Positions 12,063 to 25,003 of a stretch of DNA of 64,000 bases are shown here, piece by piece. The notes beneath the pieces are model-generated. The model was not told the origin of the DNA. It made no database searches and was given only the letters and a program-made list of their open reading frames with translations. Position numbers and translations under genes: made by a program. Each line of letters opens with the position of its first letter. Position 1 is the first letter of the stretch. The stretch comes from Warburgia ugandensis (Eukaryota > Streptophyta > Magnoliopsida > Canellales > Canellaceae), in assembly GCA_035236585.1 (NCBI GenBank), contig CP141137.1, positions 44,228,057 to 44,292,056 on the forward strand, read 5' to 3'.

Positions 12063-13425
12063 CACGTTGTGGTATTCTTTTTCCATTTGGCAATGCCAAA
12101 GAGCTATGCAAGAGTCCGGATAAGAGTACATGTTACAGGTAAGAAAGGTATACACAATAATTTTTCCCATGCATGATAAAAACAGGTTCCCAAACGGGCA
12201 CTAAACCATTCACCATGTTTGGAATGGCTTGCAAGGGTTGAGACCAAATTCATGCCATTAGATACTTTCAGCCAATGTCTCTTTCAGTGGAAAACCACAA
12301 GCACTAGTCTTTAATCATTTTTTGAAATACTCAAAATAAGTGATTGGATCGACCAAATCAATCCTTTTCGAGTGGGTTTCCTAATTCTTGGATGCTGAAC
12401 AAGTTGACGGTTCAGATCTCCCAGAAAAGATCAACAATCATGAGAAAAAACTGGCGTCAATTCAACATCACTAATGTCAGATTCAACACTAACCCGTGAT
12501 TGAACCCATCACTCCTCAAAGAGACTTATGCCCAACACCCATTACTTCAAGTTCTAAGTTGCAAATTCACTTAATCCCACATCACTGAGGCTCCCCAACC
12601 TCAGACACTGCCATTCGATCTCACTCCTACATATTTAACACCAGCCTAATCATTCAGAAAACATTAAGGTATAAGCCCATCCACCAGGGTTGATATGAGA
12701 AAAGCTGCAAAGTTCATTATGAGGATAACAATATACAAGACACAGAAGTCTCGTCAGATGGAAACCTCAATATTTCCAATCGCACGTCTTTCTGTGTGTT
12801 CGTAAGTTACCGGCTCCATGTTACCCAACAAAAGAAAGTTCATGCGGTTCCACAACCTGGTCAATAGGCAGCATAAGATTACAACATTCACAGCGACTGC
12901 TTTCTACACTACCAGGGAGATGAAATAAGGTGATCTAGATCTCTGAGAGCCCATGCAACTATGTTTATGCAAATAAGAATTAGATGAAATGATTGAGTTT
13001 AATAATGCTAAAATGAGGGAAGCCATTGGTTGCTATAACCACGAAGCAACCAAATTAGCTGAAGAAACAACGAACATAATTTACTGCTGTTCCACGAAAA
13101 ATGAACCATAGGTCATGATGCTGTAAGCGTAACAACCATCGTATATGCACATACATCTATGATTGCACCTGCTAGTAATGCACCAAACCATTAAGCCACA
13201 TATGCACAGTATATTCACATACTGATGCATCATTATGTGGAAGTATAAGCCACATTGCTAATTGTACTTGTATGTTTTTTATTATTGTAAAGCTATATCT
13301 ACATGTAGTGCGTGAGTATCAATACAGATAAAGACAGTAGTCGAATTACTGTATTGCTTGTTTCTCAGAAAATAGCATGAGAGAAGCAAGAGACATTTTC
13401 ATTATTCATGCTATTTGATACCCTC
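12063..13425. other. Stretch between chromovirus and PEX14; probably includes the PEX14 3' UTR
   Basis: I see no coding region, RNA gene or clear repeat here. The part nearest 13425 is expected to hold the 3' UTR and polyadenylation region of the minus-strand PEX14 gene, but no boundary can be fixed from sequence alone. Confidence 0.5.
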
Positions 13426-16400
13426 TCAGTTTACTTCAACTATACCATTTTGTTCTTCTTGTCTTATGCTTGGATTCAGATCAAAAACTGCAGAAGAGCT
13501 TTCAACTTTGATTTCTGAGTCAGATGCTTTTGTAATCCCGTGTTCCACCATTTGCATTGTCAGGTGCCGTCAATTGCTCACCACCAGCTCGCTCCTGATG
13601 AATTGGTGGTTTTGGCTGTCGGATTGCTGCAGCAGCCTCAGGCATGGCAACGGGAGGCTGTTGAGGTGGGACCCATCCACGCTGAACTGGCCGCTCATCA
13701 GCTTCCATTACATTATAGGATGTCCTTGTATTGTGCCTTTCAGACTCTATTTCTGTTATTTTTACACTCTTTCGACGCCACCAAGGCTCGGTGCTATCAC
13801 CCATTGAACCGGATCCATTCAACTGAGATGAGGTTCCATCATCATGACCCTGAAAATTTGATCCTTCACCTCCGAGTTCAGATTGAAGTCCATAGTTAAG
13901 AGGTATGTTCCACCTGACCAACCTCCCAAGGCTATGAAATATATAAGGGTAAATTGGAATTAGCAATGCAACAATTTGCAAAACAACATGTAATATTGGA
14001 GATGCTGGCATATGCAATCCATGTGTTTTCCTGCAGTTGCCCTTCCTCTCATCACATTTAGGTTTCTCGTACCATTCTACGATGCCAAATACCCTTGTTT
14101 TTTAGCAAATATGCCAAATTACCCACCATTTTCCTTGTATATCTATTGCTTCTTCCTTCAGTATGGAGAAGTACTATTTCAAGAGGAAACAAAATTTCAA
14201 TGTCTCTGTGCAGTTAAATGCAAATATATACGAAAAAGGATCACAGAATAACATTTTTTTCTGAAGAAATCAGATTGAAGTGCTTTGGGAAAGTTTTTAA
14301 CTTTCTCCCTATAATGGAAGAAACAGAAACTTAAACCAATACCAATTCTATGCGCTAGGAACAGATGAAAAGAAACAAATCAAGAAAAGTCGGCAGCAAA
14401 GAACAGTTAGAAATGATATGAAATTCATGTAGGTGAGCACTCAGTTCTCAGACAACCATTGGATTCGTTTAATAGTAGTAGACCAGAGGAAATGCTCGTC
14501 CATGAGTCAGGAAGTTGTAAATGCTGTTTGTTTAAAATGTCTCATACTTCAACCAAACATAGTCACACATACTACGTAAATTATATTAGATAAGACTTCT
14601 AAAACTTTGAAGTACATGAAAAAAATAAATTTCAATAGGCTCCTAAAGCTTCACACCTTGATTCTGGGTGCCAAACGAGGATTTGATGGTGGCTGATTTG
14701 GGTTGGGAGGTCTGTCATTGATCTCCTGGAGAGGTTGGAAAGAACTGTTATGAAGATCAAACTAAACAAATAACATACTCTAGTGAGACCTTGATCTTGA
14801 AAATTGAAGAAGCTTCATGCCTTGATTCCAGGAGGTTTCCCCCCTCTTTGTACCATAGCCATGATCTGTAAAGTCAATAGTTGAAACTTATGACTAGTAT
14901 TCTTTAAATTAAAGGTATACCAGTGAATTAAAGAATATCAGGAGCTATACATCAATGGAAGGATTGGAGAGAAAAATATAAATATACATAAATAAGTATA
15001 AAAGGCAGCATATCCAAGCATCAGAAGGTAGTAAAATCTTCAAACAAGATCAAAGAGCTGACTACTAATCACAATAGAGATCTGGAGGAATGTCAATGCA
15101 AACGGTATCTGCATAAAAAATCTTATCAATGTGACACTGGAACTCTGGGAACAAAATGATAGATGACCTGAAGTTTTAGGTTCTGCACTATACTTCACCT
15201 CTGGTAGACAACTGTTAAATGCTGACAGCACAACAATATCAAAAATATTCAACAAAACAGAAAGTACACAACAGGAAGGGCATGAAATGAAAAGGTATCC
15301 CTGTATTGCAGCAGAACTGTCTGATCTCTGATTCAGTAACAGGCCGGACTGCCTATTTCAACAATAAAAGCAAACAAGAATTGACACTCCATCTCAAGCT
15401 AGAACACAGAGTTCAACCATGACTTGGTTAAAACTAAAAATGCAACCTGATCTCTTCCTCTACTTCTGTACAGACATAAGCAGCCTGATCTCAAGAAACC
15501 TGATATAATATTGCTAACTTCAAGAGTACACAAGTTTCAATTCGCAATAAATGCCTTCTCCTATTGTTAAGTTCCAGGATTTTGGCAGTGTGTAGGATGC
15601 ACTAAACAGCAACACATGATTGACTACATAGAAGGCCAACTTCATCAAGAAACTACTGCTACGTCTCTACCTGATGCTGACGTAGGTCTGTACTCAGAAT
15701 TTGATAAAGAGATAACAAACATTTCTTGTTTTACAGGGAAACCAGGGAGCAGCTGCTTGACACGTGATCATATCCTACCAGCATACAACACTGCATCTAG
15801 GCAACCTTGCACAAACTTTGATATTTCAGAGAACTTTAAAATTGCATTGAAGTGAACTACATAACCTGCCCTGCCCAGAGCACATTAATGTCAGTTCTTG
15901 TAGCGACCAGGGTTCAGCTGGAACGTCAACCAAATGAAGTTTTATTACTCAGTCATGATGTTGGTAGGTCCAAGTTCAATCTCATTTACCTACCAAAAGA
16001 GAGAGGAATCTAGTGTATCTCAGGCAGATATTTAACTATTTCATATGTAGTTAGATCCTCAATTTCATTTATTATGTTTGTCAATGGGCATGAATTCTGT
16101 TCTTTAGCAAACCAAGGTATTTTGCCAGTAATACAAGGTCCTTGACATCAATTGCACCCACTATTGCTTGGTACATTAACACCTTAGGGAGATAGATGAA
16201 TCCTTTTTCTTGAACTAGTGGGTCTTTGGTTATCCCTTGGCTTCTTTCATATGTCCATTCTAAATGAGGTGATCACCACATGAATATTTTTCTTTATAAT
16301 TGTGTGAAGAATACAGGTAGTGACCATGGTTAATGTGGAACCTCAATTGGATAAAGTTTTATTACTAAGCCATGAGATTGGGAGGTCCAAGTTCAATCTC

Positions 16401-19400
16401 ATTTACCTATCAGAAGAGTAAGCTAGTATAACTCAGCTAGATATTTAACTACTTTATATCCAGTTAGTTCCTCAATTTCATCACTTGTATTTCTCAATGG
16501 GCGTGAATTCTATTTGTAGGAAACCCAGATGTTTTTGTTTTTACAGTGATCCAAGGTCCTTGATATCAAATGCATCCACATTTTGTTGGTACATCAAGAC
16601 CTTAGGGAAATAAATGAATCCTTATCTTGCACTAGTAGCTTTTTAGTTTGCCCTTGGTTTCTTTCAGTCCTTTCAAGATGAAGTGAGGAATACATGTATA
16701 CTTTCCTTTATCATTGCATTAAGGACATAGATGGTAATACCACTGCTTTTTTTTGGAATGGTAATAGCACTGTATCCATATATTCTTTATTGCACAATTG
16801 CAATAGTGAACTTTTATACGTGCCTCCAGTTCCCCCGCATGGGGCCCTCATACATGATGCAAATCATTCAAAATGTTGCCCTTGACTTACATGGACCAAG
16901 CTCTGAAGTTCTCATCCACTAAGTGATCTTCTTTTATTGGGTTGTAAAATCGACGGCAACAGTTGCTAGGATCACCTGGTGGATTAGAGTTTTGGGGCAT
17001 GGCCCATCTAAGGGAGGAACAATACTGTGAGCTATTTGAAGCTGTATAAATCTGGACCCACCTGGACTTATAGCTGCTGTCCCATTTAGTAAGATGCTCC
17101 TGAGGGCAAAATTTGGCAGAGCATATACCATTTCTTTAAAGTATCAGGGTAACTTTAAGTTGGTTAACATGAGTAATCGGGAAAAATTTTTAGGCAAGAG
17201 GATGTTTGTTCAAAGAAAGATTTTACTAGCGGATGTTCCTCAAACTACATACTAAAAGTAATAAGTGAACAGAAGTCCATGAAAAGAAACTACTGTTACA
17301 CAGAGAAACAGGGTACTGCTTGTACCTTCATGTATGACTTCGGATGTGGTGTCCTAGCAGGCTCCACCGATGGAGGTGCTGATGAAGGCCTCACTGTCCA
17401 GAAACATCCAATATCAGAAAGAAGAGTCAGGAAGCAGGAAATATCCTTCTATTATATGTTTTATTTCAAACAAGGAAACCAATACTCATCTCCAAATGAC
17501 AACCTAAGCCAACTTCTGCATCTGCCGTCCCATTCACTTTCGCTTGCTGAAAACTACACTTGAGTTTGTAAGAAATTCAAGTGGAAGAAACTCAAATGAA
17601 ACTCCAGAGAAACTTGGAAGATTAAGATCATCATGGTTCACACCTTTTCACCCATATGGGAGGTTTTAGGATATACTTGGTTAAAGGAATTTCTCCATGT
17701 ATCATTCATCATCCCTGCAGAATGTACGATCAAGCATTAGAGACAAAATAATCAAATCCATGTCATTAGTGAAACAGCTTGTCTACAAATGTTTAAAGTG
17801 GACCATCTGTGTCAAAAATAGGCATGACACAATGAAAGCCTCAGTCTTCCATTTATATTCCAATTGCCAATTGAATGAAGTGCGAGAAATTGCAAAATAA
17901 CGTAGTTGTCGAATTAACTGGACATGGTTAGTCACACAAACAATTTATTTGACCACTTGGAGACTGGTTTTTTGGAGTTACAGATAACATATGATCTGTC
18001 CACCAAAAAAGTTTTCAATTAAAACCAAATAACGAACATATATTTGATCACGAAAACACTCGCACTCATATAAATCAACAAAGTATCTGCAGAAGACAAA
18101 GTGCATCATCCTAGACAATTTACATTCAACAAGGTTATTATAAATGGTTGGTTTCCACAAGTAAACAGAAGTAGATAGTTCCTGATGCATGACCAGGCAA
18201 TGAAGACTCTGGTACCCAGATGTAGATACTTGAGATGGCACAACATATCATTCTTGACATGATACAATAGCAATATTCATTCCCTAGATGTCATGATTAC
18301 TTCTACCTATCAAATTATTATCATGCTCCATACATATATCATTCAGTCCAAATTAATTATCATGCTTTTTAGTTGTGAACCTTATAGATGGTATTTTATC
18401 ATTAATTAGCTCTTCTAAGTCAGATCAAGCCAGGTTTTAGATGTCTATTGTCTCAACTGGTAGCACAATGCATCCATATACAATGCATCCATATCATCTC
18501 TACATTCTCAAAAATGCCCAGTTGTCTCTCTGTGTACTTGTATATGTCTGCAGATGGGTATCATAGACTTTGACATGGTTTAACATTACATTTCTGAACT
18601 TATTGAGTTGACTATTAAACAAAAAAAAAACAATGCAGAAGATATTGCCCACTCAAGAATGCATGGCAAATGTAACAAGAAAGTGTTATTTATCATGTCT
18701 TACTCCAAGACGACCTCATATAGGGGCTTATTCTGAAGATCCTATTCCTGAAATTTCAAAGAATCTTTTCTATTTATCACCTGAGACTGATAAATATTCT
18801 GTTCTACAATGAGATCAATTTACTTATTGAACAGCTATACTGTTTGACCACCATGCCATATTTGCACCCTGAAACAAGTTGCCATTCTGCAAACAAATAT
18901 ATGTTAGTCACAAGGAAACCTTCACTTTATGCATTGTTTATCTGACATTTTAAAATTTTGACACTACTAAACTTGAGTGCTGCAAAATAATGCTCTCATC
19001 CAGCAATAGCCAAAATGCAGTGTAATGGTAGAAACAGTCAACCTTGCCAGGTTACCTAAAACCTTTAAGTTCTGTTTTTCCCATAAAAATTCTACTTCAT
19101 CCCAATTGTGTTCCAACCAGATCAGTCCATCTCTCCCTGGGACTGTGTCCCGAATGTTTCATGTTCCATCATAATTTATATTCCTAATCCTCAATTGACT
19201 ATTGGAGGTCTTCATGCAGGTGATGTATGAAATCCCACACTGAAAAGAATGACAATACCAAAAACTTGGCAGTTTAAGTGAGATTTATCAGTGGTCTACT
19301 TAATTAACAATGATTACTAAGGTTGGTTTTCTGAAAACACAGGTAGTGATGTCTACAGTTTTCATTTCATGTTATACCAGCAGGCAAATCTCTGACCCAA

Positions 19401-22400
19401 ATAATTAATATAAAGAATGAAAAACTAAAGCTAATCATGAATAAGACCAGTAGTGAGAAAAGCAACCGTTCAGGAGGAACCACTAGACCCAATAAATTCT
19501 GAATTACCATTCCCTGATGCATACTGAACACATTCCTCCACACGCTTGGTTGCTGATGAAGCAACTTCTGTGGTAGCTTCCAGTTTACAGATAGCATTTC
19601 CCATAGATTTCATTTGCTCCACTTGGACATCTAACAAATTCATGAAGGTCTCGAAGTACTTCCTCTCTAACAAGAACAAGAAAGAAGCTTATTATATGGA
19701 ATTAGTCAGAAGACATCCAAAACATACTGAAAAATGAAACAACAACGGAAAGTAGAATTGAATCTAATATCACTTAAGATCCTTTCAGAAATTCATTCAT
19801 CAGTTTACCGACCTTCACTTTTTGAATTCAACATTTCTTGGCTTGCCCTGGCCACATCAGCAGCAGCTGCGGCTGCTGCAGCAGCCGCAGCTTCTTCAGC
19901 TGGAGTTGATTTTAAATTATCCTTCTTTGCAGAATCATCTTCTTCTGTTGCAGTCTTACGGATCCAAGCCTTAAACGTGGGGAAAACAGCTTTCTATACC
20001 AGAACATGCTACAAGAAGCCTAAGAAGTTCCAGAATAAAAACATTCAAACAACAGAAAGAATCATTAGCAGTAGCCAACAGCTTAACATTTTCACATAAA
20101 GTGAGGGCTTCTGCTACCTTAAACAGCACAGTGGTTCCAGCTCCTGAAGCAGCAAGCAAGCCTACAGCAAGAATAGCATGGGACCAGTGAAACCTGGATT
20201 GTTGCAAAGTTGCAACTGATGAAACACCACCAGTAGGAGCAATTACTGGTTGTGGACTTTGGGTGTGCACCTGGGGCTGCAAGCTTGTAGATGGATTCAA
20301 CTGGCCATCTGTTAGCAATTGAAAAATACAAAAAAATATGTAAAGATGAAAGATTCTATGATAGGTTGAGTCAGACATTAAATGGATGTAACCAAATGGT
20401 ACTTAATCATGAAAGACTTATAACAGAATATGAGGGTCACTAGTCTACTACTTCATTCCAACAGACAAAGGACCAACACAAGCTCAGTAGCTCTATGGAT
20501 TCTCCAGTGCAGTATATCTTGATTTGAAGTAACTACTGGGGAAGTTGTAACACCTGGAGTTGGATCCTGCAATTCATATAGACCATCATTCACATATGTG
20601 GGCACTAATGAAAGAGCTTAGTGCAAAACACAGTCAACAAGGGCCCCACAAGAGCATAGAATAGAAAAGAGAGATAGCAATGAGCTGAACACATAAAGAA
20701 AATGAAGTGAGAACCGGAAACTTAATGGTACACAACGTAAGGCTTCATCAATTTCCTCCTTTGTAAGCCCTTTCTTTTCAAGGAAAGAACGCCTATGCAT
20801 GACTGGAGAACCTCTAACTTTGGGATGTGATAGAAACTTAACAGCATTTTGAACTTGATCCTCCCTCATTGGTTCTGAGTTCACAAGTACAGATTTTCCA
20901 GCTGTTTCTCTCGTAGCCTACACTTTAGCATCTAGGATGCCCCTTTCCATTGGTTTTACGGACTTAGGAGAACCTGAGATAAGACTATTACCAATCAAAA
21001 TTGTTTCCACAATCACAAGTCATTTTTTTCATAAAGTCAGTGAATGTGCATGCTCCTGCATCACTAACCAACTTGTTTTTCATTAATGATGCCTCTCTAA
21101 CCAACTTTGCTAACTCAAAATTACAAACTGGAAAAGCATATTAACAGGAACAAAACAGGTCATTGCTTAGTTGTTAATGCCGGTACCCCACCAGCCAGTA
21201 CGCCATTATAAAGGGTTTCAGTCTAAAACACGGTACAAGAAATGGGTAATACTGGTCCCAGCCAAATACCAGGCAAAATACCCGTCAGTACTGGCTGTAC
21301 CAACATAAAAAGGCATTCCGTTCCAGTATTTGGGGTTTTCTGTAATTCCAATATTTTTGGATTGAATTTCTCAAATTGCCCTCAATTAAACATATTTTAT
21401 GGGACAAACAAGGGCAAAACAAGGGGGAGCCTTGACACAATAATAGAGTTGTTGTGTGACCTTGAGGTCATGGGTTTGAGGCACGGAAACAGCCTCTTGT
21501 AAAAAGCAAAGTAGGGCAGTGTACTATAAACATTTGTGGTCCACCCCTTCCCCGGACCCTACATACGTGGGAGCTTCGTGCACCGGGTTGCCCTAAACAA
21601 GGGCAAAACATGTCAATACACAATCCCCTTTCATTATTTGATGAAAAGAAGTAAGTTTTCCTCTTCTCTTCCCACTAAAACCCTGAGACGGGAGAAAGAA
21701 AAAGGATACAAATATCAAGACCCAAAAGCCTCAATTATTTGGTCATCTTTTGCCAAATAAGTGCTGCTCGTGTGAAAATGACACTGTTCATGAAGATTTG
21801 ACTTCGTTTTGGAGCATTTTTTGGAGATATGAAGGACTATGTGGCCTTTGTTCTTGGACAACTGTGTCTCCTCTATTCGTGCAAAGAAGATTACTTCCAG
21901 ATACTTTGAATATTCCAATTTTCCAGTAAAAACAGTTGAATAGACTCTTGGTCATGCAAAAACAACCCACATGCCTTCAGTATTTGCATGACTTTAGTGA
22001 CTTTTTCTGAAAGATTGGTGGATTCTGTGTGGCACTTTTATGGTTTTCTTATTGTTAATTACTTTGTGATGTGCTTAGGAATGTTATTAATGCATTTTGC
22101 TGGAGTTGAACCAAATATGATGTTTTGAGGATCACATGCTTTTATATGCTATTAAATTGTTGTAAATTGATGGAATATGATGTTTTTGTTATTTTCTTGA
22201 CATTTTGATGAATATAATTGATTGTATTGGATTGTTTTGGTGCCTGCAAATTCCTATATTTTCTGCAATTTTCCTTTTTGGATTCGTTCTGAAATTTTAA
22301 CTATTTTTCAGTAAATTAAATTATTTTTTAATTTGTATCTGTCGATACCAGTTCGGTATTGGCCATCCTGCCCACTATAACCCAGTTGGAGGCCTAGACC

Positions 22401-24382
22401 AGTATGGTGACCAGTAAGGGATTGACAACTAAGGGTCATTGGCTTCACAAACTTGTTTGAAGTGAGTTTTTTATCAATCTGAATCTTCTTACCTACTAAA
22501 TGCATTATTCTAAATAAATCAGGATAATCAAACTCACACCCATTGTGCAAGTCCTGCAAAATTGATACTGGGAAAAGCATATTGACAGGGAAAATTATTA
22601 CTTAGCTTCCGTAGTTATTTACTTATCTAAACAACAGAGAATTTCACTTTTCCAAAATATCTTTTGTTGGGAACATTTCAATCTTCTCAGCAGATTGAAC
22701 TTCAATTTATTTTGTTTTCTTATTTGCTGGTATCACTTTTCACCCTTAATTCGATCTATCTCCTGGTTGTTCATAATTCATACTTAACAAGGTAAACTCC
22801 TCCGGAATCTATCAACTCCATACATTTGTTTTATCTTTCGAGTTTCCCATAATTGCCATGTCTGACATGACATGCTCACACATCTACCATTATGCTTTCA
22901 TGTCCAATTCACATGAGTAGCTAGAAATAGAACGAACAAACTGGTGAAAAAGGAAGTAAATTTTTTGAAGTTCATAGCAAACTTACAAAGAAACCAGTGT
23001 AGATGCCAATAACTAAAAGGCCTTCGGAATCATAATTGAAAACAGCTCATAACTATCTGTACTGTACACTCATGAAGTATTCATGAAGCAGCAGTAGTTT
23101 CCAGAAAGATGGCCAAAGACACTCGACAAGATAAGCTTTGGTGCAAAGATCAGTGAGCTAGGTCATGTGGGATAATAAAAGTGAGTTACGGGACTTGGCA
23201 TACTTATAAATATTTTGGGAGGTCTAACTTCTTAAATAGTTTCATTCAAGAACAAGAAAGTGGAAGAGATTGTTTCATTCAAATGCTCACGCAGCACCTC
23301 TCGAATTAAACAAGATATTCATTTTTTCGGCAAATCTACAGTGGTAAAAAACCATGGTAAATATCTTTCTTAGCCTTTTGGCAAATATCAAGACAACCAC
23401 AACAACTTCTAACGTAATATTTGAGCTCCAGAAAAGTCCATACTTTGGTTTGTCGCTATATGGGGATAATTCTCTCACTAAGTCAACTGATCTGACCCTC
23501 AAGATTCTGCTACCTTACACTTGCAAGTGTTATAGAATGGGACTCTCTGAATTTGCATCACTAGTTCTAAGAGAGCAACTTTAACGTTTGCAAGAAAATA
23601 TTTTCTCAACAACTAGGAGGTTAGTAATGACAGTAAAGGCAAAATAGTCAGAAATGCTCTTAGGGTAAACTACAGAAATGGGTTCCTAGATCTAGAAACC
23701 TGGTTTGTGAAGAACATAAACATAAACTCCTAGCACGTCCTAAGTGCCAGAAATTGGCCCATGCATAAGCTGTTTTTAACAAGATATTGCCATTGCCAGA
23801 CTCCTGAATACTGATAACAATAAAGGCCTAAAGTAAAATGAAGCAAGAATTTAACTAAGGTTTAGTTTCATATGGGTTTTAGATATGTTTAATTCAAACC
23901 TTCAGATTAGAATAACATGTAGTCTACAATACTATGCCTTATCCTGCATCTAGATGCTTGCTTATTGAACCTCGATGATGCAATTGAAATTAGAGAGTTT
24001 GGCTTCTTTCTCCACCGGGTCAGAATTGCTTGAATTCTAGATCATAACACAGTCGACAATGATGTTCAATCTCAAACCTAGAAGCTTCAGGAAGAATTTT
24101 AAGGACGCTAATGACAGATTTTAATGCCTCCTCAGTTGGGCTGCTGCCCTATGTATATGTTTTTAGATATTCTCAAACAACACCCCAACCGACAGTTCTC
24201 CTCTCTACTTTTGAGATGGTCGACAATAATGTCTCTGAAAGCCTAGAAACCTGTTGCATATAATTCAATCAAATTGCAGGTTGTACATATCAAGAAAATC
24301 TAAGAAAAGGATCGAAAATATCACCTGGGATTTGGCGTTTATCATTGGCAAGACTCGGAGGAGCCGTAGATTCACTTCCCAT
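13426..24382 (-). CDS. PEX14: Peroxin 14 (PEX14) gene, ten exons, frame damaged
   Basis: PEX14 is the peroxisomal membrane docking factor that, with PEX13, receives the PEX5-cargo complex. Exons (- strand): 24325-24382, 20726-20931, 20518-20566, 20118-20308, 19813-19993, 19508-19666, 17326-17393, 14821-14865, 14657-14725, 13426-13931. Phases agree at every junction and total about 510 codons, normal for plants. Exon 2 carries the conserved N-terminal PEX5/PEX19-binding domain (NAVKFLSHPKVRGSPV, then RRSFLEKKGLTKEEID). Exon 4 holds one hydrophobic membrane segment (HAILAVGLLAASGAG). Exon 5 has an Ala run, exon 6 a coiled-coil-like part, exon 9 a NPNQPPSNPRLAPR block. Lesions: in-frame TAG at 20918-20920, TT instead of GT after exon 2, AT instead of GT after exon 3, GC donor after exon 8, one extra base near 13898 and one near 13540. 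It is either a decaying duplicate or a gene hit by one-base consensus errors. Extra exons between 17.4 and 19.5 kb cannot be excluded. Confidence 0.87.
15900..16690. repeat. Diverged tandem duplication in a PEX14 intron
   Basis: Two units of about 350 bases start near 15905 and 16322 (offset about 417). Both contain GTCCAAGTTCAATCTCATTT, a GATATTTAACTA block, a CAATGGGC-TGAATTCT block and an ACCTTAGGGA block in the same order. By eye roughly four in five bases agree. Neither unit is coding, and no target duplication is visible. Confidence 0.8.
21166..22433. mobile_element. hAT-like non-autonomous DNA transposon in PEX14 intron 1
   Basis: The ends are imperfect inverted repeats: CTTAGTTGTTAATGCC at the left, and the reverse complement of the right end reads CTTAGTTGTCAATCCC. 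An exact 8 bp duplication, GGTCATTG, flanks them (21158-21165 and 22434-22441), as expected of the hAT superfamily. The subterminal parts are rich in GGTA/TACC-type short repeats. No transposase frame is present. About 1.08 kb remains when the internal SINE is removed. Confidence 0.75.
21422..21594 (+). mobile_element. Au-like SINE with 16 bp target duplication
   Basis: A tRNA-derived plant SINE. It has a Pol III A-box-like stretch near 21440 and a B-box-like segment GGTCATGGGTTTGAG near 21466. The conserved 3' part runs through ACCCCTTCCCCGGACCCTAC and ends GGGTTGCCCT, typical of the Au SINE family. An exact AAACAAGGGCAAAACA repeat flanks it at 21406-21421 and 21595-21610. It lies inside the hAT-like element, so it is the younger insertion. 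Confidence 0.88.
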
Positions 24383-24998
24383 GATTAGCTACCCTCTTCT
24401 GACTCATTTGTTCCTTCACCCAGAGAAAAAAGAGAACCCAGAAAAATCAGTTCATATTCAGCTGAAAACTACGAGTAAGAAGCTCGGGGAAACACTCAGA
24501 CGAAGAAGATAAAGAACGACATGAAGAAAAACTGAAGCCAGAAAGAATTGAATAAACCAAGAGAGAGAGAGAGAGGATGAATTATCTGATAGAGAGAGAT
24601 ATTATTACAGAGCTGATGATTTGGGATTATAATTACAGAGATGATGATGTGGCATTTGGAGAAGAGTGCAAAGAAAGTGTCGTCAGAGAAGTTTTGCAGG
24701 GAACCAAGCAATAAAAAGACCAAACGGCTTCTGAATCAGTCCCCCATTTTCCAGCATTCTCTCTCCTCCTACCCCAATCAGAATGGCTTATGTGCTGGGT
24801 TTTAGAATGCTGTACTCCCTTTCTAGTTGTAAAAAGATAAAAAATGGTGGGATCGACATCAGATAGAACCAAAGGGCTTAGAAGATTATCCTTTGAGAGA
24901 ATCCGAGACATCCACTGCATAATGAATCGGCACGAACCCGCGGCAACATGCCACAGATAAAGAATTATCAGAAAATCCTAAACATGCAAAGTCTTTAC
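24383..24998 (-). promoter_or_regulatory. PEX14 upstream region (5' UTR and promoter, unresolved)
   Basis: The 600 bases upstream of the PEX14 start codon, cut off by the Athila insertion at 25004. A short GA run (about 24561-24575) lies in the probable 5' UTR. I see no clear TATA box that would fix a transcription start. The ORFs here (24496-24723, 24633-24920) show no domain. The young Athila insertion 620 bases upstream may have separated the gene from distal control elements. Confidence 0.4.
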
Positions 24999-25003
24999 AT
25001 GGT

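Noticed and set aside
13540-13899. Plus-strand ORFs over the last PEX14 exon (13415-13807, 13540-13899)
   Set aside because: They are antisense shadows of a conserved coding exon.
20118-20566. U12-type AT-AC intron after PEX14 exon 3 (starts ATATAC)
   Set aside because: The intron ends in AG and lacks the ATATCCTT donor consensus. A damaged GT donor is simpler.
24633-24920. Short upstream gene in front of PEX14
   Set aside because: No domain, no splice structure, and it overlaps the probable PEX14 5' region.
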